Assembly: GCF_000004075.3 (NCBI RefSeq)
Contig: NC_026660.2
Span: 23,067,498-23,131,497 of the forward strand
DNA: 64,000 nucleotides
Source of the DNA: Cucumis sativus
Taxonomy: Eukaryota; Streptophyta; Magnoliopsida; Cucurbitales; Cucurbitaceae
Reading direction: 5' to 3'
A model generated the notes under the pieces. It was not told the DNA's origin. It searched no databases and worked only from the letters and a program-made list of their open reading frames with translations. The translations under genes and the position numbers were made by a program. Positions 36,863-49,210 of this stretch are shown piece by piece; the first letter of the stretch is position 1, and the number at the start of each line of letters is the position of its first letter.

Positions 36863-39800
36863 TTAGTAGTGATGTATAAGTTGCTTGTATGCATCTTGAT
36901 GCTTTGTGTAGTACTCTACTTCTGCCTGTAAATAATAATATTATTTTATATTAATATATCTAATCTCTAGCTTTTAATTAAAGTGAAATTTAAAGGAATA
37001 AAATAATATTGAAGAAATTTGAGAAAGATTTAAAATATCTTCCACACAACTAATGAAAGTTAAATAATATTGAATAAATATATATACCTTGCGAATTTCC
37101 TTAATGGCAGCCAACAACCTTTCACCTATGAGATCTGTGAACGTATTGTTGTTTTCCAAAGCTTCTAAAGCTTCCGAAAGCGACTGAGGCAATCTTTGAA
37201 ACTTTAAACCCATGTATGAAGGATTTGTATCTGTATATTTATCATTTCGTAAGTGTATGAAAATTAGTGCATCTGATGTGTCTTTTTTTATTTTTTTTAG
37301 TTGGGAAAAAAATCTAAACATGCCACTAAAACAAACATGTCATTAAGTAAAGAAAGTTACATACCAATGGGTTGAGGCAACTGAATATGGTTTCGAAGGC
37401 CATCAAGTCCAGCGCAAAGGATTGAGGCTAAACCCAAATATGGATTTGCTAAACCATCGAATGATTTTACCTCAAAGTTACTCACTGAAGTAACACCAAT
37501 TCCAGGTGGACTAGCTGTTCTTATTGGGGCTTCTCTATTATCTTTACCCCAACAATGATAAGCTCCACACCATGTATTTGGTTGTATACGATCGTAACTA
37601 CAAGAAAACAAATGCATCAATAATCTTATATGATATCATCTTTAAATAATTGATAGATTCAAAAACTTAAGACAATAACGGTATACTAATTTAATATAAT
37701 ATCTAACAAAAATTAAACATAGATTATCTTTGATATAATATATCTGTTGGTGTTTCTCTCACCTGTTGGGAAGTGGAGCTATAAAAGGTAAAATTGATGG
37801 AATATGATATAAAACCCCTGCCATGAACTCTTCCCCTATTGTTGACATCCCATGTTTGGAAGATTTGTCAGCTGCCATTAGAACATTTTTTCCATTCTGC
37901 CATAGACTGATGTGTACGTGGCATCCAGAACCAACATCGTCCATTGCATACCTAAACAATTGTATAAAAACAAAACAAATTTCACCTAACAGCGTACTTT
38001 CGACTTTAATGAAATGCATAAAAATAGATGAAAATCGTTATACATTTGTATACTTTTTCTTTTGAAAGATGAAATGTTTTCTTCTTTTGGTAATATTTAT
38101 TTAGAATTCAAGTGAGAGAGTAAACTAAAATAGACTAAATAAGAAACTATAATGTTAATTTCCACTCATCTTTTTCTATAGTCAATTCTAAATAAACGTT
38201 ACGAAAATCTATAGAAACAAGTAATTAAGAATAATTTTGCAAACTATGAATGGATTAAAAAGAATTAGTGCAACAGTACTATCAAAACGTATCAAAATAT
38301 TTGTGTACACCTATGTCTTTAGTGCACTTAAAATTAAGCTTAAATATAAGAAATGAGAACTTTGTAAGCTAATGGAATTCTGAAACGTACTTGGGTATAA
38401 ATGTTGCCAACAAACCATGCTTTCGAGCAACAGCCTTAATTACTTCACGAGTGTAAATTAGTTCATCAGCAGCAGTAAGACATGTAGTATACCCCAAAGC
38501 AAACTCAAATTGACCTTTTGCTGCCTCTGCATGCAACTGTATAAAATAAATATAATAAAATTTTCAATTTATAATTTTGTTTTAAAATAGTAATAATAAT
38601 AACAAGGGCTAGTCTCAAATGGGAATGTATATATATTAGCTAGTATGTGTGGTTTTATTTCTTTCTAGAGTTGGCAATTGATCGTTTCGAAGAAATATTT
38701 GAGTTCATTTATCATCTCGTGGGTTTGTCGAAGATCATAAACATGTCAATTCTTTAAAATAATCATATAATTCATACCTGTTCCACGGTAATATTCAAGG
38801 AGTTCAAAGAATCTACTACATCGTGGAAAAAAGGAGCGGTGGCATCATATGAAGATGTAGAACAATATAATGATGAATCAAATGGCACCCAATCTTCTTT
38901 TCCATCTCTGCGTAAATCAATTTAAATAGAAAAAATAACTTATTGGCAATTTTCCAAAAATTAAAAAAAGAAAAACAATAATATATATATCCTCACTTGA
39001 CTGCCTTTTTCAATAGCAAAAACTCAATTTCAAAGCCTGCTTTCATTTCCTGTGAAACAACACAAAACATATTTAACTGAGTAAATAAATAATTTGAGAA
39101 GATTGGATAAATGATAAGTTTGAGAATGGTATGACAAAATTTTACTTTTCATCAAATAATAATAAGTCCATCATATGAAAGTGAGAGATGCATTGAAGAA
39201 CGAGTTTGAATAATAAATATACCAAATCAAATTCATTCTTAAGAATGGAAGAGAGTCTACGCAAAGCTTCCCTTGGACAGTACTCCCAAGCTTCACCAGG
39301 TCTAATATACATATCACCCATTACCATTTCCTCTTGCTCCATCCTGTTCAACCACAATATTTATTGTTTGTTTCCTTACTCCAAAAATCAATTCTAAATA
39401 CATATTTTTAATTAATTAAAGATTAAATCATAAATTTGTTACATTTTGTTTGAACCAAATTTATAATTTAAAATTAAATTAAATTTATTGACGACATCGT
39501 AAGTATATGGTTGAAATACAAAAATACCAAGGAACTATTCGTTTGGTTGATAAATCTGGCAGCAATCTGATCTCACCAGCACCCGTAAGATTTTTTCCAA
39601 TTGGAACATCGGTATAAGAAGATCTTGCCATACATACAACAGACAAACCAACACCATTCTTTTTAACCACATCATTGAATCGCGTTGATGGAATAACCTA
39701 CAATCGTAACAACATTATATAATTAATCAAACAAGGTTAATAAAAAAACTAACAAATAATGATGATGATTAAGGACACAACATTTAAGAAACTTCATTCG

Positions 39801-40321
39801 AACGTATACACATAAAAGATAAAAAGAATAACTAACATAAGCATAATTCAACTATGTGTTTGTAGATTTTAAAATTTTGCTAATTTAACTAATGAAAGTA
39901 ACTAGAATTAATAAATTCAAAATAATACATATAACATTAAACCTAAAAAATAAATAGTTAAATGTGAAAGTGAGTGTTTAGTAAAAATAGAAATAAAAAC
40001 TCAAACCTAAATGCATGTAACAAACATCAAAATTTATGAACATCTAAAATTTGTAAGGTTATGAAAGAATGCAAATTAAATTGAAGTTAAATTCAATATT
40101 ACGAACTTAATGAAAATTAAAATCAAAATGTATACGGAGAATTTAATCTACAAAAAAGATTCTAAATTAAATAAATAGATTCTGAAAATAAAATAAAATC
40201 TCACACGACATCTATGGTGTCCAGAGGCATCAACCCAAATAATACGAACAAGCTTCACTTCATTTGGTACAACTTTCATTCCATTAACTCCACCATTCTC
40301 ATAATTATTACTCAAATCCAT
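36863..40321 (-). CDS. GS-only paralogue of NodGS, tandem copy 1 (454 aa, 10 exons)
   Basis: Exons, 5' to 3': 40321-40205, 39697-39528, 39343-39223, 39049-38997, 38907-38778, 38536-38391, 37951-37763, 37597-37365, 37230-37088, 36925-36863. All junction phases equal those of the GS half of NodGS, and all GT/AG sites are intact. The protein has no amidohydrolase domain. It begins MDLSNNYENGG and joins the GS homology at VKLVRIIWVDASG. GSI-like motifs remain: GFEIEF (E143, E145), EAAKGQFE (201-208), GSGCHVHISLW (H257, H259) and NFEVKSFDGLANPYLG. The start is supported by an in-frame TAA four codons upstream and by conservation of the leader in copy 2. A 28-codon upstream ORF (40398-40312) overlaps the start. 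Type-I glutamine-synthetase-like; substrate and activity are unknown. Confidence 0.85.
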
Positions 40322-42713
40322 ACGTTCAGGATTTTACTTTCACTTGCAATTATTTTGCTTCTAACTTCTTTGGCAAAATGTTCATACTTCCCTTCCATAT
40401 TTAAATTATTGGGAGATATAGAATCAATTCTCTCTTTTAAAAAAACAATAATAAAGAAAAGAAAAAAAGGCACATCATTTACTTGGAGTGGATAGAATGG
40501 AATTTGGGTTCATTTGATTATTATTATTTTTTTCTTTTCCAAGTCGTAGTTCAACAATTTCGATTTGGGGATTTTGTTGCATTCTATTTTTATATTTCAA
40601 TAAAATGAAGTAATTTGAATAGTTCAATCTTTAGCACAAGTTGATGGTTTACTATTTTAAGTTTAGCCTACCACTTTTTTAATTACTTACTCTACTTACT
40701 TTTCTTTTTTTGAACATTTTTTAAAATAGTAAAGTAAATTAAAATATTTATAAACTATAGTAAAATTTTTGGATTAGGTTATTAATAGTTTTCTATCATT
40801 ATAGCATATTAATAACTATCCGTAATAAAATTTGCCATCAGTCATAAATATGTATAAAATCTATTATTTTAAAAAAATATCTATTTTTCAATCGAGGTTT
40901 ATTAATTAATTATTCTACCATTTTTGTTTGAGTTATCTCTATTGGTTAACCTTATTGATGATAATTTCTATTTTAAAGGAAATTTTCATTATTAATTTTC
41001 TTTAAAATTTTCGTTTTAATTTAACTTTTTAATACAACCAAACTTGTATAATCTATCGTAAATTTAAAAATAAACAGTAAAATAGGTTAAAAAAATATTT
41101 TCATTTTATAAAAAATAATTGTTAAAAATAGATTATCGGACAAAATATTTATCCTTTATAAAAAAAATAAATATAAATAATTTATCAATATTCACAAAAA
41201 GAACTCCTAATTTTTTTATCTTTTAGTAGTTTTTTAAATGATTTACTTTTTTTTTATGTTGAGAAATTATCTCTTCCTAACTAGAAAAATTATTTTGAAT
41301 GATAAAACTCTTCAAAATATTCATAAATTGACATAGACTACTATATCTACCATTTTGTATCATGATAAATACACATGGACAACAAAATTACGACTTTTTA
41401 TTATATTTGAAAACAATCTATTTTTTAATTTAATTAACAACTCTTATTTTTTTAGCGGACAGAAAATATACAAATAGATGGATGTGTATTCTTTCTATAC
41501 CATTGTATTTATTTTTTAGTAGATATGGATTAGTTAGTAATTAAATTTTGTTGGTATCAATTAAAATTTATTACAAGAAATTAATCGAGTAGTTTTGTCA
41601 GTTACGATAATTTTCTACTATAATTTAATTGAGAAAATTATTATTTAGATTGTATTAATATTTAGAAAAATAAAATTAATAAAAACAAATATGTTATATA
41701 AATTCAAAAGTTATATTAAATAATTAATTAAACGGTACGGATTCCACTTTTTTTCTCTCTTAAAATGGAATTGATTCTCTTTTTTGTCTTTTCAGAACTG
41801 ATATTCGAATGAATTAGACTTTTTATATATATATATTACACAAAATCAAATAGTTCTCTTGAATTTTTACATTAAAATACAATGTACGGTCAAACCGACC
41901 ATATTTATTAACATTAACTTTTCTACTCCAATTAAATTAAAAGGCCTTAATTACATTAAACAAAAAAAACAAAAAGTAAATTAGTGAGATAAAATATATG
42001 TTAGTTGTACCAATTAGTTAAAAATTTAAAATAATAGGACTATGTGTCATATACTCAACTCGTGTGTGTGTGTGTGAGGTATGTATGTATATATATATAT
42101 AGTTTAAACTCAAAAAAAGGAAAACAAAATTAATATCATAACAAACTATTTCATTTGAGTTTCTATTATGATTAATATTAATTTGCATATAGCATAAATG
42201 AAAGGAAAGATGTGGCTATCTTTTAACTTTTTGAATGGAGGTCAGGTAACACATTTGAAGACCACCGTCCATGGGTGAATTTCACACTTTTTTTTATTCG
42301 CTTTGCCTTTAAGTCTTTCTCTTGTTTCATTCTATATATTGTACTTTTGAAAAACATGGAGGTGGTAATTAATAAGTAATATATAAATATTTGACTATCT
42401 CTTTTTTTAATTAACAATTGATTCAACCATATAAAAGAAAAAGAAAAGTATGAATTGCAACTGCAATATATCGTAATGAGAATCTAATACCCTCATTCAC
42501 ATCCTCTCACCAAAATTCAACTATAACCAAACATTATACATAACAATTAACAAAGCACCTTATATTTAGAAATCGCACTGCCCTTTAATTCATTCGGAAA
42601 TTAAACCATTATAAAAGTAAAGAAGAAAAATATCAATAGCAGTACTTCACAAAAGAAACGAAAAGAAAATAAATTGCTGGCTGTGTTTTAGAGATTAGCA
42701 GTGTTAATTAACA
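40322..42713. other. spacer between GS copy 1 and the expansin fragment
   Basis: AT-rich, largely homologous in patches to 49211-53802 in unit 2 (for example the stretches around 40330-40450, 41520-41580, 41760-41830 and 42430-42700). A repeat module 'aaattaaaatatttataaactatagtaaaattt...' at about 40735-40870 recurs near 35215, 50990 and 62440. A TG/AT microsatellite lies at 42061-42101. No coding exon seen. Confidence 0.55.
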
Positions 42714-42824
42714 ATGCAAAGGGTACGGGGATTTTTGGTGATTATGTTGTGGCTAATTATAATTGGTGATGCAACAAATGTAGGAGCCACGAAGGTAATT
42801 AGGAGGAGGGGCGATGATTATTAA
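42714..42824 (+). pseudogene. truncated expansin (exon 1 fragment)
   Basis: The frame starts MQRVRGFLVIMLWL, nearly identical to the intact expansin at 53803. A deletion of about 20 bases after codon 26 shifts the frame, and a stop follows after 36 residues. Expansin homology ceases at about 42829, where the next duplication unit begins, so the catalytic-fold and binding domains are absent. The promoter region is retained (TTATAAAA at 42609-42616, as in the intact gene), so a short non-functional transcript is possible. Confidence 0.9.
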
Positions 42825-44161
42825 ACAGCAATATGAAAAAGACAATCAACTAAAGATTCTATACTCAATGTTGCACATAAAGAAATCTAGGGGTTAGAGG
42901 CTAAGGCTCCAATATGCAGCCATGGAACATTGAAATTAAGGGCATGGAAGAACAACAACGTATTCAACGATCAGATGGTGATAGGGAAAAGCAGAACTTA
43001 ACGTACATTTGGCTCAAAATATGAATAAAAAGGTTTCTCGTTCCTATCTTTTCCAATACACATGCAAGTAATTAAATACATTAACAATGATGAAATTGTA
43101 AGAGTTAACTTACATCATATATTCAACATTTATTATTGTAATCTACAGATACAACAACATCAATAATGAAGTCTAAGATCAGCTTAGTATGAAATAATTT
43201 TTCACTAATAACAAACCAACAAAAAAAAGTGCCACACATTGAACAGTATTACCGCTTTGCAAGGACAACGGCTTATCATGGGAAAGAAACAGAACAATGC
43301 ATTATCCTAAACTCTCATCGAAATTACAATAATAAACTGTAATGATCGCCAAATATATGTAGCTATAAACAATGATAAATGAGTAATATATAATTCACAA
43401 TAACCATATTAATTTCTTCCCAGTAGTCACTCTCCTTGATGAACGTTTACTAAACGGACAAAAGTAGTTTTCGTCGGAAAACGGGCAACTCTGATTGACC
43501 GCTACACACCATTTTAGCTAGCTTCTATCCATACATCTAAAAAAAAAAATCAATCGTAAATGCTAGACTTTAGTCCACATGCACAATCCAAAGAAGTAAA
43601 ACTACATCATTTTTCTTCCGCTTACTGCTACTCCCCATTGAAATTCTAGGTCTTTGAAATTTAAAGAAGAGAAACATATGGTTTTCGGGATTTGAAGAAG
43701 CAGACTACATAGAAATTGTAGTGTTTCGGAATTTGAAGAAGAAAAAGTAGTCCCCATTAAAATTATAGGGTTCGAAATATGAAGAAGAAAAGGCAGAAAT
43801 TAACCGACATCGGCTTCGGATTCTGATTCCAATCATCAATGAAAAGCGAAGCCTGAGAAAGTTGCATGAACTTGTTGGAGAACAGTGACAAAAAATGTAT
43901 CGTTGTTTATAACAAAGAAATCAACGTCCAATTCACACTACGCGAATTAGACGCGAGATGTTTTGATTTGAAGGATTAATGTAATAAGAAAATTTAATTA
44001 AATTTTGAGAGGAGTAAAACTCAATTATTAATTTTTTTTTGAAAAAAAATCACAACAATAACAATTTCATAATGTCTCGAAAAGAAAAAAGAAAAAAAAA
44101 AACAATTGCATGAATCAATATATGATACCATACGAAATCTAAAAGCTAAACTCATGATGAG

Positions 44162-44345
44162 TGAAGGTAAATTATTCTTTTTTTTTTCTTTTGACATAAA
44201 GTAAATTTAATCTTTATATGATTGAAGGGAAATTTATTCCTTTTTTCTTTTGAAATAAAGTAAATTTAATATTTAAATCATTGAAGGTAAATTTATTCTT
44301 TTTTAAAAAAAATAAAGTAAATTTAATCTTTAAATCATTCAAGGT
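44162..44345. repeat. tandem repeat, three units of about 57-62 bp
   Basis: Three consecutive units each begin GAAGG(T/G)AAAT and end with 'aaataaagtaaatttaat..ttta.at.att' phrases; a fourth starts CAAGGTAAATG and stops. The units differ in their internal poly-T/poly-A length. Unit 1 has only a single copy near 35125, so the array expanded after the segmental duplication or was lost there. Confidence 0.75.
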
Positions 44346-45091
44346 AAATGCGTATTTGCATCCTATATATATTTTCCTCCATATGAGCATAGCTTTTGAG
44401 ATCACCATTGTTAACTGTATCTTTGGCGTTAGCAACATCCTCAAATTGCTTCTGGTACTTTCTTAATTTCTAATTTTATGTTTCTCCTTCAAATTTTGAG
44501 TGTTGTATTATTATTTTTAGGTTTAAAAATTATGAATTTGTTATGGAAATTGAAAATTGGTCTTACAAACTTAAGAAAAAACCACCGAATTAGTTTGAAA
44601 ATTCTGTTTGAGCAATTGAAGTCATCTCTGGCTGGAATGAAGTTAGTATTGAAATTGATCAAACGAAATCCTACTAACCTATGAAGAATTCACAGTCCTA
44701 TTAATTATGTTTGATTTATTGAAGTTAGTATTGAAATTGATCAAACGAAATCCTAATAATCTATAAAGAATTCACAGTCATGTTAATTATGTTTGATTTA
44801 TTTTGTTGGATGAAAATTTGGAGCTATTAAATTCAATCATCATAAAAGTTAGTAGAATCAAATGAAAGCACCACAACTGTTTGATTAATGTCCTTACAGA
44901 ACAACCCATCATATTAAGAAGTTTATTCAATTCTTCATGATCTTCCTAATTCACAAAGGGCTGATGGAGTGAGCAGTTTAGCAAATGAAGCAAGTGCAAA
45001 AATTAGAGATGTGCAAGGGTCATTTGTTAGCTTCAAAAACAAATAAATTAAACGATCGAATTGCAAGCAGAGCTAGCCAAGACACAAGCTG

Positions 45092-45325
45092 AAAGCTTTT
45101 CAAATTAAGAACTCCCAAATAATTGTTAGAGGTAAATAGGGAGGTAATAAAACTGAAGTTAAATTTTACATTTTCGACTAGTCAAGGTTCTCTTTTTCCT
45201 TGACAAGCATAGACGATGTAGAAAAAAGAATCTGACTAGTCGAAAATGTAAATTTTAACTTCAGTTTTATTACCTTGCTATTCACTTTAACAATTATCCA
45301 GGAGTCTTAATGTCAAAAGCTTTTT
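45092..45325. repeat. long inverted repeat (fold-back/hairpin)
   Basis: Left arm 45092-45184 and right arm about 45231-45325 are near-complementary over roughly 90 bases. The core is best: GGTAATAAAACTGAAGTTAA on the left reads back on the opposite strand of the right arm, and both arms reach GACTAGTC at the loop side. The loop is about 45 bases. There is no reading frame. It could be a fold-back MITE or an RNA hairpin source; it is absent from the matching place in unit 1. Confidence 0.8.
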
Positions 45326-45570
45326 TTTTTTTTGGAGTTAATTACAGATTGGGTATGAGGGGTCCTAATAACCTAAGTTATATTTCTTACTCATACATTC
45401 CAGTAGTGGATGTGAAAAACAAACATTAAGTTTCATAATATCATCAAATAATATTCTTATAAATAATTTTTTGATTATTTTTTTAGTTCTCTCGAAAAAA
45501 GAAAAATTTGAACATTTAATTTCTTATTGGATGGAAACTATTGACTTATAATAAACACTTGAGTTGATCC

Positions 45571-47719
45571 TTAATAGCGATGTATAAGTTGTTTGTACGC
45601 TTCTTGATGCTTTGAGTAGTGATTTACTTCCGCCTGTCCAAATAATAAAATATTATTTTATATTAATATACATCATCTCTAAGTCTTTATTTAGAGGAAT
45701 AAAATAATATTGAAAAAAATTGAGAAAAATTAAAATATCTTTAACAAAACCAATGAAAATTAAATATTATTGAATAAATATATATACCTTGCGAATTTCC
45801 TTAATGGCAGTCAACAATCTTTCACCTATGAGATTTGTGAACATATTGTTGTTTTCCAAAGCTTCTAAAGCTTCTGAAAGCGATTGAGGCAATCTTTGAA
45901 ACTTTAAATCCATGTATGAAGGATTTGTATCTGTGTATTTATCATATATATTGTGTATGAAAATTAGTGCATATGATGTCTTTTTTATTTTTTAGATAGG
46001 ATAAAAATCTGAACATGCCCCTAAAACATACATGTCATTTAAGAAAAGAAAGTTACATACCAATGGGTTGAGGCAACTGAATATGGTTTCGAAGGCCATC
46101 AAGTCCAGCGCAAAGGATTGAGGCTAAACCCAAATATGGATTTGCTAAACCATCAAATGATTTTACCTCAAAGTTACTCACTAAATTAACACCAATTCCA
46201 GGTGGACTAGCCGTTCTAATTGGGGCTTCTCTATTGTCTTTACCCCAACAATGATAAGCTCCACACAATGTATTCGGTTGTATACGATCGTAACTACAAG
46301 AAAACAAAATGCATCAATCTATTCTGATATCATGATCTTTAAATCATCGATAGATTCAAAAACTTAAGGCAATAACGGCATACGAATTTAATATAATATC
46401 TAACAAAAATTAAACATAAATTATCTCCTATGTAATATAATTTGTTGGTGTTCTCTCACCTGTTGGGAAGTGGAGCTATAAAAGGTAAAATTGATGGAAT
46501 ATGATATAAAACCCCTGCCATGAACTCTTCCCCTATTGTTGACATCCCATGTTTGGAAGATTTGTCAGCCGCCATTAGAACATTTTTTCCATTCTGCCAT
46601 AGACTGATGTGTACGTGGCATCCAGAACCAACATCGTCCATTGCATACCTAAACAATGGATGAAAATCATTATATATTTATATACTTTTTCTTTTGAAAG
46701 ATGAAATGTTTTCTTCTTTTAGTAATATTTATTTAGAATTCAACTGAGAGAGTAAACTAAAATAGACTAAATAAGAAACTATAATGTTAATTTCCAGTCA
46801 TCTTTTTCTATAGTCCATTCTAAATAAACGTTACGAAAATCTATAGAAACAAGTAATTAAGAATAATTTTGCAAACTACGAATGGATTAAAAAGAATTGG
46901 TGCAAAAGTACTGAAAAAGAATTGGTGCAACAGTACTGATCAAAACGTATCAAAATATTTGTGTACACCTATGTGTTTAGTGCACTTAAAAGCTTAAAAA
47001 TAAGAAATGAGAACTTTGTAAGCTAATGGAATTCTGAAACGTACTTGGGTATAAATGTTGCCAACAAACCATGCTTTCGAGCAACAGCCTTAATTACTTC
47101 ACGAGTGTAAATTAGTTCATCAGCAGCAGTGAGACATGTAGTATACCCCAAAGCAAACTCAAATTGACCTTCTGCTGCCTCTGCATGCAACTGTAATAGA
47201 AATATAATAAAAGTTTCAATTTATAATTTTGTTTTAAAATAATAATAATAATAACGATTGCTAGTCTCAAATGGAAATATATATATTAGCTATTAAACGT
47301 GGTTTTATTTCTTTCTAGAGTTGATCGATCTTTTTAAAAAATTATTTGAGTTCATTTTTCATCTTATGTGTTTGTCGATGATTGTAAGCATGTCAATTTT
47401 TAGGATTTTGAAAGTTTGTTCTTGTACATATTGAGATCTTGAATTTTATTCATTGCTTAGTAAATTTTTTTAAAAGTAATCATATAATTCATACCTGTTC
47501 CACGGTAATATTTAGGGAGTTCAAACAATCAACTATATCGTGGAAAAAAGGAGCTGCAGCATCATATGAAAATGTAGAACAATACGATGATGAATCAAAT
47601 GGCACCCAATCTTCCTTTCCATCTCTACACAATTCAATTTAAATAGAAAAATATAACTTATTGGAAATTTCCAAAATTAAAAAAAAAAAACCATAAATAG
47701 CCTAGAAACATATATATAG

Positions 47720-47750
<31 letters not shown>

Positions 47751-49210
47751 CACATATATATGTATATATATCCTCACTTGACTGCCTTTTTCAATAGCAA
47801 AAACTCAATTTCAAAGCCTGCTTTCATTTCCTGTGAAACAACACAGAACATATTTAACCAAGTAAATAAATAATTTGAGAAGATTGGATAAATAATAAGT
47901 TCGAGAATCATATGACAAAATTTTACTTTCCATCAAATAATAATAATTCCATCATATGAAAGTGAGTGATGTATTGAAGAACGGGTTTAAATAATAAATA
48001 TACCAAATCAAATTCATTTTTAAGAATTGAAGAGAGTCTACGCAAAGTTTCCCTTGGACAATACTCCCAAGCTTCACCAGGTCTAATATACATATCACCC
48101 ATTACCATTTCCTCTTGCTCCATCCTGTTCAACCACAATATACAATATATATTGTTTGTTTCGTTACTCCAAAAATCAATTCTAAATACATACTTGTAAT
48201 TATTTAAAGATTAAATCGTAAATTTGTTACATTTTGTTTGAACCATAAAATTTAAAATTAAATTAAATTTATTGACGACAGCGTAAATATATGGTTGAAA
48301 TACAAAAATACCAAGGAACTATTCGTTTGGTTGATAAATCTGGTAGCAATCTGATTTCACCAACACCTGTGAGATCTTTTCCAATTGGAATTTCAGTGTG
48401 AGAAGATCTTGCCATGCATACAACAGACAAACCAACCCCATTCTTTTTAACCACATCATTGAATCGCGTTGATGGAATAACCTACAATCGTAACAACATT
48501 ATATAATTAATCAAACAAGGTTAATAAAAAAAACTAACGAATAATGATGATGATTAAGGACACAAACTTCATTCTTACGTATAAATATAAACGTATAAAT
48601 ATAAAAGATAAAAAAGAATGAGTAACATAGGTACAATTCAACTATGTGTTTATAGATTCTAAAATTTTAACATAAATACAATTCAACTATGTGTTTATAG
48701 ATTTTAAAATTTTGCTAACTTAGCTAATAAAAAAGTAACGTAAAATTAATAAATTCAAAATAATACATATAACATTAAACATGAAATTTTTTTTTTTTTA
48801 AAGTTTTGTGACGGTTAATTAAAAAATCATTTTTCATATCTAAAAGTTGGAAACAAAATAGGTAAATTTGAGAGTGGGTGTTTAGTAAAAATAGAAATAA
48901 AAAACTCAATACTAAAAGTTTAAACCTTGAAACCTAAATAATGTACATAACAAACATCCAAAATTTGTAACGTTCTGGAAGGTGGGAATTAAATTAAAGT
49001 TAAACTCAATATTACGAACTTGACGAAAATTAAAGTCAAAACATATACAGAGAATTTAATCTAAAAAATATATAAAATAAATAAATAAAATTTTAAAATA
49101 AAATAAACTCTCACACGACATCTATGTTGTCCAGAGGTATCAACCCAAATAATACGAACAACCTTCGTTTGATTGACTCCACCATTTTCACAATTATTAC
49201 TCAAATCCAT
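45571..49210 (-). CDS. GS-only paralogue of NodGS, tandem copy 2 (447 aa, 10 exons)
   Basis: Exons, 5' to 3': 49210-49115, 48481-48312, 48124-48004, 47830-47778, 47624-47495, 47190-47045, 46648-46460, 46293-46061, 45930-45788, 45633-45571. Every exon except the first has the same length as in tandem copy 1, and the protein is very similar; the difference of 7 residues lies in the leader (MDLSNNCENGG...). GS motifs GFEIEF, GSGCHVHISLW and NFEVKSFDGLANPYLG are kept, as are all splice sites, so it looks functional. The upstream ATG that opens a short ORF in copy 1 is ACG here. An AT/AC microsatellite (47710-47772) has enlarged the intron between the exons at 47624 and 47830. Function beyond 'GSI-like' is not inferable. 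Confidence 0.85.
47710..47772. repeat. AT/AC microsatellite in a GS copy 2 intron
   Basis: Compound (AT)n(AC)n(AT)n array of about 60 bases directly before the acceptor-donor region of a small intron. The equivalent intron of copy 1 (38908-38996) has only a short AT run. It is a likely length-polymorphic marker. Confidence 0.8.

Larger units (their letters stand above)
33232..42829. repeat. tandem segmental duplication, unit 1
   Basis: This unit holds, in order, a flanking block (33232 to about 35150), a GS-only gene (minus), spacer and the first part of an expansin. The same order and similar sequence recur in unit 2, starting at 42842. Both flanking blocks begin ACAATCAACTAAAGATTCTA. Unit 1 ends inside the expansin at about 42829, where expansin sequence breaks off and unit 2's block begins about 12 bases later. 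A SINE at 35795 is present only in unit 1. Confidence 0.85.

Noticed and set aside
36863..49210. Treating the GS copies as pseudogenes because they lack the N-terminal half
   Set aside because: All ten exons in both copies have intact frames, splice dinucleotides and phases, and a common start codon with an upstream in-frame stop.
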